Source: Actinomycetospora endophytica
GTDB lineage: Bacteria; Actinomycetota; Actinomycetes; Mycobacteriales; Pseudonocardiaceae
Reading direction: 5' to 3'
Assembly: GCF_021026375.1 (NCBI RefSeq)
Contig: NZ_JAJNDB010000001.1
Location: forward strand, 1,302,001-1,366,000
DNA: 64,000 nucleotides
Shown here: positions 16,664 to 24,842 of the stretch, in pieces
Position numbering within the stretch: position 1 is the first letter of the stretch
How the letters are laid out: each line of letters starts with the position of its first letter
Notes under the pieces: model-generated
Told to the model about the DNA's origin: nothing
Database searches by the model: none
What the model saw: the letters and a program-made list of their open reading frames with translations, nothing else
Made by a program: the position numbers and the translations under genes

Positions 16664-17377
16664 ATGTGTGCACCGGGCCGGACGCCCGCCAAACGCCGTC
16701 TCTCCCCAACGGGGCACCGAAGCACCCCCGGCGACGGGGCGCCGTTCCCGGTTAGCCTCGCCCGCATCGAGACGATCACCGCCGCCGACCTGCTCGCCCG
16801 CGCCCGGGCCGCACCGCCGCGCGCGGGCGCCGTCCGGCTCGTCGGCGTCGACGGCTTCTCCGGGGCGGGCAAGACCACCCTCGCCGTGGACCTGCGCCGC
16901 GCGGACCCGACGCTGACGGTGCTCTCGGTCGAGACGTTCTACCTCGGGTGGGACGGGCTCGCGGTCGGGCCGCGGCGGGCCCACGACCAGCTCGTGGCGC
17001 CGCTGACCCGGGGCGAGGTCCCGGTCGTCGAGCCGTGGGACTGGCGTCACGACCGGGTGGCGCACCCGCGGCCCCGGCCGGTCGGCCCCGTCGTCGTCCT
17101 GGAGGGTTGCGGCGCGGGAGCGGAACCGCTGCGCGGCGCGTCCTCGCTGCTCGTCTGGGTCGACGCCGAGCCCGACGAACGGGAGCGCCGCCTGCACGCC
17201 CGCGACGACTGGGAGGTCTACGCCCCGCACCGGGCGGCCTTCGAACGGCAGGAGCAGGCCCTCGCCGCCGTCGAGGGCACCCGGGCCGCCGCGGACGTCG
17301 TCGTGACCCGCGCCTCGGACGGGACGTGGCTGCGCGGGCGCCCCGGCGACCCGGAATCGGTACGGTCCGGGCCGTGA
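16664..17377 (+). CDS. P-loop kinase, uridine-kinase-like
   Basis: The 237-residue frame has a Walker A motif GFSGAGKTT, a following Asp/Glu-rich ETFYLGWDG segment and the VVVLEGCG strand, as in small-molecule kinases of the uridine kinase family. The substrate is unknown. The start is doubtful. ATG 16664 leaves no room for a promoter next to the divergent P450. A TAGCCT box (16753-16758) sits 7 nt before an in-frame ATC (16766), where a leaderless start would be expected. The stop overlaps the next gene (GTGA). Confidence 0.7.
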   Translation: MCAPGRTPAKRRLSPTGHRSTPGDGAPFPVSLARIETITAADLLARARAAPPRAGAVRLVGVDGFSGAGKTTLAVDLRRADPTLTVLSVETFYLGWDGLAVGPRRAHDQLVAPLTRGEVPVVEPWDWRHDRVAHPRPRPVGPVVVLEGCGAGAEPLRGASSLLVWVDAEPDERERRLHARDDWEVYAPHRAAFERQEQALAAVEGTRAAADVVVTRASDGTWLRGRPGDPESVRSGP

Positions 17378-18354
17378 CGGCGACGACGGACCAGCCCGAC
17401 ACGACGTCCGTGAGCAGCGCGGACGTCGACCAGTGGCGCGAGGTGGCGGAGTGGAAGGAGCGCATCACCGACGACGGCGGCGGTCCGCTCGCCCCGCTGC
17501 GCGACACCGTCACCGACGTGCGGTCGATGATCCAGGGCGGGCTGCGGCGGGTGCCCGGCGTGCAGCAGATCGACGACGGCGTGCACGACGTCCTGCACCA
17601 GCTCGCGGCCGCCGGAGCGGGCGCCGGCGCCGCGACGCTGCGCCGCGAGGCGGTGTTCGCCCGCTACCGCGCCCGGGGTCACCAGGTGGCCGACTTCAAG
17701 GACATCCGGGCCCTCGACGTGACCGACGTCCAGGACGCGATGCCCCGCCTCGACCTCGCCTACCCGGTGATCGGGGCGCTGCAGGGCGGCACGACGAGCA
17801 TGCTGCTCACCACGGGTGCCTCGGCGGCCGCGGGCGGCACGGGTCTGGGTGGCCTCGCCGGCCTGCCGGGGGTCGCGGTCATCGTCGCCTCGCTGACCGG
17901 TGACGCGCTGTTCACCGTCGCCTCCTGCACGCGGGCCGTCGCGCACGTGGGCGCCTACTACGGCTACGACGTCACGAAGCGCTCGGAACAGGTGCTCGCG
18001 CTCGCGATCCTCGCCGTCGGGCTCTCCAGCGACGCCGACGCGCCCGGGGCGTACGAGGAGGTCTCCTCGCTGGTCGCCTCGCGGGAGAAGGACAAGGAGA
18101 AGAAGAAGCGCCAGCAGCGTCAGCTCCGCCGTCTCGCCCACGCGGTGCACCAGCGCCTGCTCTCCCAGGTCGGACAGCGGGAGCTCGCCCAGCTCGTGCC
18201 CGTGGTCGGGGTCGGGATCGGGGCGGCGCTCTCGGCGCGGCTGCTCGGGCGCGTCGTGGACGCCGCCGAACACCTCTACCGCGAGCGGTTTCTCCACGAC
18301 AAGTACGAGATCCCCTTCGGCGACGAACCCCCGGACGAGGTACTCGCCGAGTAG
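17374..18354 (+). CDS. EcsC family protein (first of two)
   Basis: The protein has 326 residues. It shows an N-terminal soluble part, a Gly/Ala-rich stretch likely to associate with membrane (about 140-175), the family block LFTVASCTRAVAHVGAYYGYD, a Lys/Glu-rich charged linker (ASREKDKEKKKRQQRQ) and the C-terminal AEHLYRERFL signature. EcsC proteins are encoded near ABC exporters in Bacillus, but their function is unknown. It is coupled to the kinase gene by a GTGA overlap. A paralogue follows. Confidence 0.85.
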   Translation: MTATTDQPDTTSVSSADVDQWREVAEWKERITDDGGGPLAPLRDTVTDVRSMIQGGLRRVPGVQQIDDGVHDVLHQLAAAGAGAGAATLRREAVFARYRARGHQVADFKDIRALDVTDVQDAMPRLDLAYPVIGALQGGTTSMLLTTGASAAAGGTGLGGLAGLPGVAVIVASLTGDALFTVASCTRAVAHVGAYYGYDVTKRSEQVLALAILAVGLSSDADAPGAYEEVSSLVASREKDKEKKKRQQRQLRRLAHAVHQRLLSQVGQRELAQLVPVVGVGIGAALSARLLGRVVDAAEHLYRERFLHDKYEIPFGDEPPDEVLAE

Positions 18355-18387
18355 GCCTGAAAGGCCCGACCACGGTCCGGATCGATA

Positions 18388-18418
18388 TTGTCACGCTCTG
18401 CGATCACGCCGATACCGT
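18388..18418 (+). promoter_or_regulatory. Candidate promoter before the second ecsC gene
   Basis: TTGTCA (18388-18393) is followed 17-19 bp later by GATACCGT (18411-18418), giving a recognisable -35/-10 arrangement in the gap after the first EcsC gene. A second box, TAGCGT at 18470-18475, is placed for a leaderless start at 18483; both are inferred. Confidence 0.4.
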
Positions 18419-18482
18419 TGATTCACCCGCTGTCCACGTGACCTCCACGACACCGCCGTCCTGGATGCTTAGCGTGCGCGCC

Positions 18483-19322
18483 ATGGCCGCCCCGTTCGCG
18501 CCCGACCTGGTCGTGATGACCGCGGGTGACGCCCGCGCGTGGGACGCCGTGCAGCGCTGGCGCGCCGCCGAACCGGCCGGTTCGAGCTGGTGGGGCCGCC
18601 TCTCCTCGCTCGCGATGTCCGGCCTGCGGCTGCTCCCGGGTGCGGGGCTGGTCGACGACCTGGTCCTCGGGACCGTCACCGCTGGGCTGCGTGACGCCGG
18701 GGTGCGCCTGGGCTGGATGATCGCCGGCAGTCCGGACCACGTCGTCACCGCACTCGCCGCGATCGGGCACGCGGTCGAGGTGCCCGCGGATCTGCGCCGC
18801 CTCGACGTCGACGACCTCCGCGCCGCCCGCGCGTCGCTCACCCGCCTCCACGTCGGCGCGGCGGGCCTGCGCGGCGGGCTCACCGGGGCCGCGGCGGGAG
18901 CCGCGGCCGGCGCCTCCGGGGCCGCCACCGGCGTCGTCGCCGCGCTCGCCGCGGCCGCGCTCGACACCGTCCTCGCCGCCGCGACCTGCACCCGGGCGGT
19001 CGCCCGCGTGGCGCTGCACTACGGCTACGACCCCGCCGAGCCCGCGGAGCGGGACTTCGCGCTGGCGGTCCTCGCCGCGGGCCTCTCCGCCGATCCGGCC
19101 CGGGCCGTGGCGGTCCTCCCCACCGGCATGTGCCCCGGGTTCACGCACCCCGCGCACTGCGAGATCGCCCGCGGGATGCCCGCGCTCGGCACCGGGCTCG
19201 GCGTGGTGCTCTCCTCCCGGCAGATCGCCCGGGTGCTGGAGACCGCCGAGCACCTCTACACCGAGCGCTTCCTGCGCGAGAAGTACGGCGACGCCCTCGC
19301 CGAGGTCCCCGCGGCGTCGTAG
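18483..19322 (+). CDS. EcsC family protein (second of two)
   Basis: This is a 279-residue paralogue of the preceding gene. The aligned landmarks are ATCTRAVARVALHYGYD and the C-terminal AEHLYTERFLREKYGD. It has a longer Ala/Gly-rich hydrophobic segment and lacks the Lys-rich linker. ATG 18483 was chosen because TAGCGT lies exactly 7 nt upstream, which fits a leaderless transcript. The frame is open back to GTG 18438. The pair probably arose by duplication; the function is unknown. Confidence 0.8.
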   Translation: MAAPFAPDLVVMTAGDARAWDAVQRWRAAEPAGSSWWGRLSSLAMSGLRLLPGAGLVDDLVLGTVTAGLRDAGVRLGWMIAGSPDHVVTALAAIGHAVEVPADLRRLDVDDLRAARASLTRLHVGAAGLRGGLTGAAAGAAAGASGAATGVVAALAAAALDTVLAAATCTRAVARVALHYGYDPAEPAERDFALAVLAAGLSADPARAVAVLPTGMCPGFTHPAHCEIARGMPALGTGLGVVLSSRQIARVLETAEHLYTERFLREKYGDALAEVPAAS

Positions 19323-19331
19323 CCGCCGGGC

Positions 19332-21227
19332 TCAGTCCGCCCGCGGCAGCACGAGGAGCCGGCGCCCGTCGTCACCGAACCCGGGCAGTTCCAGCACGTC
19401 GTCCGGTCGCTCGCCCCAGGGGGTCGGTGGGTCCTCGTCGTCCACCGGGCCCAGGACGACCAGGTCGACGTCGGCGGTGGCCGCCTGCTCCCGTCCGGCC
19501 AGCGCCGCCGTCGTCGTCACGACGCCGGGCGTACGGGCCCGCAGCCACGTCAGCCCGTCGCGGTGGGCCCACGCCTGGGACCAGCGCTCCTCGCGGGGGA
19601 TCCAGGTCTCGTCGGAGGTGTCGGCGTCCAGGGCCTCGAGCAGGGCCGGCCGGTCGGTCAGCCGGGCGGCGAGGGCGTCGCTGCGGCGCAGGTCGCGCTG
19701 CTCGTCGCGGGCGAGGTCGGCGGCCTCGACCGCCCGGGCGTAGGCGTCGACGTCGAGGCGCAGCAGGGCCGTCAGCGCGGCGCGCAGCTCCGGCGCCCGG
19801 TCGGCGGGCGATGCCACCGCGTTCAGCCGGGCGACGACGTCACCGAGCTCCCGACGGGCCAGGTCCGCGCTCGCGCGGGCGGTGAGGCGGCGCCCGGTGC
19901 CGACCACCCGGCCGAGCGCGGGCAGCCCGTCCGTCGCGGGACGCACCGCGTCGGGCAGCCCGGTGAGCAGGGTCCGCAGCTCGGTGACCGCGTCCACGAC
20001 GGTGCCGATGCGCAGGCAGAGCTCCCGCAACGAGAGGAGCCGGTGCACCAGCAGCGCCCGCTGCTCTGCGGGGCGCACGGTCCGCCCGAGCCCCGCCAGC
20101 GCCGTGGCCAGCCCGGCCTCGAGCTCGCGCAGCCGCAGGTGGTGCCCGACGGCGGCCGCGCCCTCGGCGGTCGTCGGGTCGACGCGGTTGATCGCGAGCG
20201 AGGGCAGCAGCAGCTCCACCGCGCGCTGCTCCTCGGACTTGAACATCCGCCGCAGCGTGCCGCCGGTGTCGAGGAAGTCGGCGAACCGCTCGAACGCCTC
20301 GGCCGCCGTGCCCGGGTCGACGCCGTCGTCGGTGACGCGGACCTGCGCCGGACCGGAGCCGTGGTCGTGCCGGGAGACCTGGGCGACCTCGGGCAGCGCA
20401 CCCGCGACCCGTGACCACGCCGCGGCGGTCCGGCCCGCCAGGACCCCGTCGATGACGTGCCGGGCCCACGCCGCGTCCTCGCCGGCGCGCCCGAGCGCCA
20501 CCACGCCCTCGTCGATGCGACGCAGCAGCGGGTCCAGCGACCCGGCGCCGTCCGGCGGCAGGCAGGCCAGCGCGGCGATCAGGGGGCGGGCGCTCTCCCG
20601 GTCGGGCGAGGAGGCCGGTCCGGCGACGTCGAGGAGCTCGTCGGCGAGCTGGTCGACGTGCGGCTCCGGCGGGAGCTCCGCGGGCGGCGGCAGCACCTGG
20701 CGGCGTCGGGCCCCGTCCAGTCCTGGGCGGGTGCCGTGCTCGGCGAGGAGCAGCCGGCGCAGGTCGGCGAGCTCCGGGGCGTCGAGCGGCGGAGCGCCGT
20801 CGCCGACCTCCTCGGCGAGCCCGAGGAGGACCGTCAGCCAGCCGTCGGCGCCCGCGGTGGCCGCCAGCCGCTCGGCGATCTCGTCCTCGGTGCCGGTCAG
20901 CCCGGGGGCGACGCCGTGGGTGGTCGCGGCGGGCTCGCCGAGCTCCCGACGCCAGGTCACCGCGTCGGCGGCGGTCGTCGCCACCACGAGGACCCGCCGA
21001 CCGGCCCGGCGCAGCCCCCGGACGAGGACCGCGCGGGCCTCGTCGTCCAGGCCGGTGACGACGAGGCCCGAGGCGGCGTCGTCGAGGCGGTGCAGGACGG
21101 TGCGGTGGGGCTGGGTGGCCGGGACGGAACGGGTCGCGGTGCCCGTCGGGGCGGCGGGGTCACCGGGGTCGCCGGTGGTCGCGGGGTCGTGCCCGTCCTC
21201 CCCCGTCCACTCCGCCGTCGCCGTCAC
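19332..21227 (-). CDS. Large unrecognised protein, 631 residues
   Basis: No family was recognised. The N-terminus is Asp/Gly/Thr-rich (1-45). A Rossmann-like opening follows (GLVVTGLDDEARAVLVRGL, then RRVLVVATTAADAV), but there is no Walker A motif. The middle is Leu/Arg/Glu-rich and helical and includes GGTLRRMFKSEEQ. The end (VDLVVLGPVDDEDPP) has a second beta-strand-like stretch. It could be a degenerate helicase or ATPase relative. The GTG start has GAGGAGG about 9 nt upstream. It is divergent from the DUF2786 gene across 139 bp. Confidence 0.6.
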   Translation of the reverse strand: MTATAEWTGEDGHDPATTGDPGDPAAPTGTATRSVPATQPHRTVLHRLDDAASGLVVTGLDDEARAVLVRGLRRAGRRVLVVATTAADAVTWRRELGEPAATTHGVAPGLTGTEDEIAERLAATAGADGWLTVLLGLAEEVGDGAPPLDAPELADLRRLLLAEHGTRPGLDGARRRQVLPPPAELPPEPHVDQLADELLDVAGPASSPDRESARPLIAALACLPPDGAGSLDPLLRRIDEGVVALGRAGEDAAWARHVIDGVLAGRTAAAWSRVAGALPEVAQVSRHDHGSGPAQVRVTDDGVDPGTAAEAFERFADFLDTGGTLRRMFKSEEQRAVELLLPSLAINRVDPTTAEGAAAVGHHLRLRELEAGLATALAGLGRTVRPAEQRALLVHRLLSLRELCLRIGTVVDAVTELRTLLTGLPDAVRPATDGLPALGRVVGTGRRLTARASADLARRELGDVVARLNAVASPADRAPELRAALTALLRLDVDAYARAVEAADLARDEQRDLRRSDALAARLTDRPALLEALDADTSDETWIPREERWSQAWAHRDGLTWLRARTPGVVTTTAALAGREQAATADVDLVVLGPVDDEDPPTPWGERPDDVLELPGFGDDGRRLLVLPRAD

Positions 21228-21366
21228 GGTGATCCACCTCCTCGGACTCTCAACGGCCCAGTACCGCCCGCGATTCGGCCCATGTTCACCCCTGGGTCCG
21301 TGGCCGGAGGGAACCGGTGGGCCCGTCGTCACCTCCAAGCCGATGACGACGATGATCGGAGGCGCC

Positions 21367-22569
21367 ATGAGCCGTGGATCCAACCCTCCCCGCGAGGACC
21401 CGATCGCGCACGCCGCGACGCTGCTGACCGAGCTCGCGGTCGCCTGTCCGGGGGGACCCGACGACGTCGGGCGCATCCGGGCGGTGCTCGCGGACCGGTG
21501 GGCGGACGGGGTGCTCGATCCGGCGGCCGAGCGCGCCCTGCTCGACGCGGTGGAGCCGCTGTGGTCACGCGGCTGGACCCCGCGCGACGTCGTGGAGATC
21601 CTCCGCCGCCGACTGGGACCGGCCGCGGTGCCGCTGACCGGCGACGTGCTGGTGGCGGACGCCCGGCGGCGCCCGGCGACCTGGTCGCTGGCCGGGGTCG
21701 ACGCCGAGCTCTGGTGGGACGTGGGGCGCCCGCTCGTCGGGCAGTGGCGCACCGTGCGGAACCTCACCGGCGCCGAGGCGCTCGGGTGGGTGGTGCGCGC
21801 GGTCGGGGAGCTGCACCGGCTGCCGCCGTTGCCCGTCGGCGAGGTCCCGGCCGAGGCGCCGGACACCGCGGGCGTGGACCCGCGGGTGCTCGCCCGGGTG
21901 CGGGGACTGCTCGCCAAGGCCGAGTCCACGTCCTTCCCCGAGGAGGCCGAGGCGCTCTCGGCGAAGGCCCAGGAGCTGATGTCCCGCCACGCGCTCGAGC
22001 AGGTGGTGGTCGCGGCGACGGCGGGCCCGGCGCCCACCACGGCCGTGGTGCGGCGGATGTGGCTCGACGCGCCGTACACCTCGGCGAAGTCGAGCCTGGT
22101 GCACCAGGTGGCGGGGGCCAACCGCTGCCGGGCGGTCAGCCTCGCGGCGCTGGACCTGGTCACGGTCGTCGGCTGGCCGACCGACCTGGACACCGTCGAG
22201 CTGCTCGCGACCTCGCTGCTCGTGCAGGCCGGGCGGGCGATGGCGGCCGAGGGGTCGCGGGCTTCCCGGGCGGGGCGCTCGCGGACCCGGTCGTTCCGGC
22301 ACGCGTTCCTGCTCTCCTACGCCACGCGGATCGGGGAACGGCTCCGGGAGGCCGAGGCCACGGCCCAGGAGGAGGCGGTGGCCGCCGCGGGTGACGCGCT
22401 GCTCCCGGTGCTCGCCGCCCGGGGCGAGGTGGTGGAACGCACGACCGCGGAGCTCTTCCCGCGGATCACCACCAAGCGGTTCACCGTCGGGAACGACGCG
22501 GGCTGGCAGGCCGGCCGCGAGGCCGCCGACGCCGCCAGCCTGCGCGTCGGGCGCGAGGCGCTGGACTGA
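21367..22569 (+). CDS. DUF2786 domain protein
   Basis: The 400-residue protein contains the DUF2786 block VRGLLAKAESTSFPEEAEAL followed by SAKAQELMSRHAL (about residues 178-210). A C-terminal helical region ends in RITTKRFTVGNDAGWQAGREAAD. The function of the family is unknown. The ATG follows GATCGGAGGCGCC, a strong binding site. A small gene of unknown function follows 48 bp later on the same strand and may be co-transcribed. Confidence 0.82.
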   Translation: MSRGSNPPREDPIAHAATLLTELAVACPGGPDDVGRIRAVLADRWADGVLDPAAERALLDAVEPLWSRGWTPRDVVEILRRRLGPAAVPLTGDVLVADARRRPATWSLAGVDAELWWDVGRPLVGQWRTVRNLTGAEALGWVVRAVGELHRLPPLPVGEVPAEAPDTAGVDPRVLARVRGLLAKAESTSFPEEAEALSAKAQELMSRHALEQVVVAATAGPAPTTAVVRRMWLDAPYTSAKSSLVHQVAGANRCRAVSLAALDLVTVVGWPTDLDTVELLATSLLVQAGRAMAAEGSRASRAGRSRTRSFRHAFLLSYATRIGERLREAEATAQEEAVAAAGDALLPVLAARGEVVERTTAELFPRITTKRFTVGNDAGWQAGREAADAASLRVGREALD

Positions 22570-22617
22570 GCGCCACGCGGTGGTCACCGGACGGGCGACG
22601 GCTGCGACGATCGCCGG

Positions 22618-23046
22618 GTGGGCACCTCCAACCGCGAGCGCCGCGCGGCCAAACAGCGTCGCCGCGACCAGCGGCGCGGCGTCCCGGCCGCGGAGGCCCC
22701 GCGACCCGACGTCGGGCGGGGCCTGCCCGCGGAGACCCTGCGGGCGCTGCTGCGCCGGACCGCCGCCGACCTCGCGGCCGGCCGGGAGGACGCGCTCACC
22801 GAGCTCCGGCACCTGCTCGCCGAGCACCTGGCGCGGCGCCGCACGGAGATCCTGACGGCGTGCGACGAGGTGGTCGCGGACGTCCCGCGGCCCGCGACGG
22901 TCCCGGCCGGGGACGTTCCCGCGGCCCTGGTCGCCGCGCTCGACGAGTCCGCGCACCCGGTGTCGTCCTGGGCCGACGCGGCCGGGGCGAGCACCGAGGA
23001 GGCCGCGCTCGCCACGGTCCGCCTCCTCGCCGCGACGACGCCCTGA
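22618..23046 (+). CDS. Hypothetical protein, 142 residues
   Basis: The small soluble protein begins with a strongly basic segment (NRERRAAKQRRRDQRR) that could bind nucleic acid. It continues with an Ala/Leu/Glu-rich helical body. No family was recognised. The GTG start is used because no better site is in frame. Position and codon usage suggest a real gene downstream of the DUF2786 gene. Confidence 0.5.
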   Translation: MGTSNRERRAAKQRRRDQRRGVPAAEAPRPDVGRGLPAETLRALLRRTAADLAAGREDALTELRHLLAEHLARRRTEILTACDEVVADVPRPATVPAGDVPAALVAALDESAHPVSSWADAAGASTEEAALATVRLLAATTP

Positions 23047-23168
23047 CCCGCCTGGCCGCCTCGACACCTTTGCCGAACACTCTCGGCAGTCGGTCCCCGT
23101 GACGGATGTCCCCCGGTCCGGTGACGACGCCGCGTGACCCGTTCTCCGGCCGCCGCTCGGCCGTTGAA

Positions 23169-23217
23169 CCCCCCAGTGAGCGGCGGGCGGGCGAGCGTCC
23201 GAGCCGCTCACGGGGGG
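23169..23217. terminator. Long G/C hairpin downstream of the 22618 gene
   Basis: Arms CCCCCC-A-GTGAGCGG and CCGCTCAC-GGGGGG pair with a single bulged A around a 20-nt loop. It lies in the 314-bp gene-free gap between the small gene and soxR and probably terminates the upstream transcript. Confidence 0.55.
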
Positions 23218-23282
23218 CGACCGCCGGCGACGGCGGTGCGCGCGACCGGGCCCCGGGGGGAGCGTCGGGCGCGCGCAGGGGC

Positions 23283-23316
23283 GGGAGGACCGGACCGGTT
23301 CCGGTCCGGTCCTCCC
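23283..23316. repeat. Perfect 16-bp inverted repeat upstream of soxR
   Basis: GGGAGGACCGGACCGG, then TT, then its exact reverse complement gives a 16-bp stem. It ends 8 bp before the candidate soxR -35 (TTGACC, 23325). It may be a terminator, an operator or both. No T-tract follows. Confidence 0.6.
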
Positions 23317-23324
23317 GGTCCGGG

Positions 23325-23355
23325 TTGACCTGGACCAACGTGCAGGTCCACGGTC
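23325..23355 (+). promoter_or_regulatory. Candidate soxR promoter and operator
   Basis: A -35-like TTGACC overlaps an imperfect palindrome, GACCTGGAC (23327-23335) to GTCCACGGTC (23346-23355), just before the soxR ATG (23361). This fits MerR-family sites that lie across a promoter spacer. It is not the canonical CCTCAA/TTGAGG SoxR box, so the assignment is tentative. Confidence 0.45.
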
Positions 23356-23360
23356 AGTGC

Positions 23361-23801
23361 ATGACTGCGGCCCCTGCCGAGCTGACCGTCGGGGACGTCT
23401 CGCGACGCAGCGGGGTCGCCGTCTCCGCCCTGCACTTCTACGAGCGCGAGGGCCTGATCCAGAGCCGCCGGACCTCCGGCAACCAGCGCCGCTTCAAGCG
23501 CGAGGTGCTCCGGCGCATCGCGTTCATCCGTATCGCCCAGCGCGTCGGGGTCCCGCTGTCGCAGGTCCGGGAGACGCTCGACGAGCTCCCGGACGCGCGG
23601 ACACCGACCCGCGCCGACTGGGAGAAACTCTCGACCACGTGGCGCGCGGAGCTCGACGACCGGATCCGGCGCCTGCAGCAGCTGCGCGACGACTTCTCCG
23701 GCTGCATCGGCTGCGGGTGCCTCTCCCTCGACCGCTGCGCCATGGCCAACCCGGGCGACCAGCTCGGCGAGGAGGGTCCGGGGCCGCGGCGGCTCGCATA
23801 G
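23361..23801 (+). CDS. soxR: Redox-sensing transcriptional activator SoxR
   Basis: This 146-residue MerR-type regulator has the winged-helix start LTVGDVSRRSGVAVSALHFYE, a dimerisation helix and the [2Fe-2S] cluster motif with Cys115, Cys118, Cys120 and Cys126 (CIGCGCLSLDRC). Oxidation of the cluster by redox-cycling compounds activates the protein. In actinobacteria SoxR usually controls small oxidoreductase and transport genes; none is clearly adjacent here. ATG 23361 gives the normal family length. The TAG stop overlaps palindrome copy C. Confidence 0.95.
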   Translation: MTAAPAELTVGDVSRRSGVAVSALHFYEREGLIQSRRTSGNQRRFKREVLRRIAFIRIAQRVGVPLSQVRETLDELPDARTPTRADWEKLSTTWRAELDDRIRRLQQLRDDFSGCIGCGCLSLDRCAMANPGDQLGEEGPGPRRLA

Positions 23802-23873
23802 GTGCGCTGCGCGCCCGTGAGCAGAAAGCGATGCCAGAGCGTCAATGAGTGCTCACCGGCGCGAAGCGCACCT
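23800..23873. repeat. Palindromic element, copy C
   Basis: The core is 23817-23856 (GTGAGCAGAAAG to TGAGTGCTCAC). The outer arms AGGTGCGCT and AGCGCACCT are perfect inverted repeats. The left end overlaps the soxR TAG stop. On the other strand the final codons and TGA stop of the BtuF-like gene (23853) come from the element itself. Confidence 0.88.
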
Positions 23874-24737
23874 CCCGGGCGGTGGGGCCGGCACCGCGTC
23901 GGGGTGCAGCGCGTGCGCCAGCGCCTCGATCCCGTCGACGAGCCGGGGGCCGGCCCGCACCACGTACGACGCCGAGTCGATCGCCACCACCGGGACCCCC
24001 GGCAGCCGCTCGGCGACCGGGCCCGCCTGGTCCAGCGCGCCATCCAGGTCGTAGCCGCACGGGGTGACCAGCACCGCGTCGGGCTTCTCGGACTCCGCGA
24101 TCTCCTCCCAGCTCACCGCGACGCTGCGGCCGCCGTCGACCCCCGAGATCGGCTCGCCGCCCGCCCGCCGGACGAGCTCGGGCACCCAGTGACCGGGCAG
24201 GAACGGCGGGTCGGTCCACTCCAGGACCAGGACCCGGGGGCGCTCCCGGCCCGCGAGCGCGTCGGCCACGGCGTCGAGGCGGCCGCGCAGGTCGGCCAGC
24301 AGCGGGCCGGGGTCGGTCACCAGCGCCGCCGCCAGGTCCGCGAGGCCGTCGAGCACCTCGTCGAAGGTGTGCGGGTCGAACGAGTGCACCCGGACGTCGT
24401 CGAGCCCCAGCTCGGCCAGCGCCCCGGTCACGGTGTGCCCGGGCAGGGCGCAGACCTGACACAGGTCCTGGGTGACGACGACGTCGGGCGCGGCCGACCG
24501 GAGGGCCTCGCGGTCGAGGTCGTATATCGGCAGGCCCGCCGCGGCGCGCTCGCGGACACGGGTGTCGATCTCGGCGGGGGTCATGCCCTCACCCAGGGCC
24601 GACCGGACGACGACGGGGACGCGGTCGCGCACCCCGGGCGGGTGGTCGCACTCGAAGGTCACCGCGACGAGGTCGTCGGCGCGGCCGAGCGCGCCGACGA
24701 TCTCGGTGGCCGCGGGCAGGAGCGACGCGATCCGCAT
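23853..24737 (-). CDS. BtuF-like cobalamin/Fe-siderophore-binding protein without signal peptide
   Basis: The 294-residue protein has the periplasmic-binding fold of BtuF/FhuD. Its landmarks are RIASLLPAATEIVGALG, the DVVVTQDLCQVCAL segment and VLVLEWTDPPFLPGHWVPEL. It starts directly at the mature domain, with neither signal peptide nor lipobox, so it is probably cytoplasmic. No permease or ATPase is adjacent, so transport is unproven. The last residues (RCASRR) and the stop are encoded by palindrome copy C. Copy D precedes the start. Confidence 0.82.
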   Translation of the reverse strand: MRIASLLPAATEIVGALGRADDLVAVTFECDHPPGVRDRVPVVVRSALGEGMTPAEIDTRVRERAAAGLPIYDLDREALRSAAPDVVVTQDLCQVCALPGHTVTGALAELGLDDVRVHSFDPHTFDEVLDGLADLAAALVTDPGPLLADLRGRLDAVADALAGRERPRVLVLEWTDPPFLPGHWVPELVRRAGGEPISGVDGGRSVAVSWEEIAESEKPDAVLVTPCGYDLDGALDQAGPVAERLPGVPVVAIDSASYVVRAGPRLVDGIEALAHALHPDAVPAPPPGRCASRR

Positions 24738-24750
24738 GGGTCCCGAGGCT

Positions 24751-24825
24751 AGGTGCGCTGTCGCGCCTGTGAGCAGTAAGTGACGCCCTGGCATCACTTA
24801 CTGCTCACAGGGCCGGAGGCCACCC
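24751..24825. repeat. Palindromic element, copy D
   Basis: The core 24769-24808 is the best-paired copy: GTGAGCAGTAAGTGACGCC pairs with the right arm with one mismatch over 19 bp. The left end is AGGTGCGCT. The right end is GGCCGGAGGCCACCC, as in copy E. This copy lies in a divergent promoter gap rather than at gene ends. Confidence 0.88.
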
Positions 24826-24842
24826 GGTGGGACGATCCGGAC

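Noticed and set aside
23325..23355. A canonical SoxR box upstream of soxR
   Set aside because: The CCTCAA/TTGAGG arms are missing. Only a different imperfect palindrome is present, so it was listed as a tentative operator.
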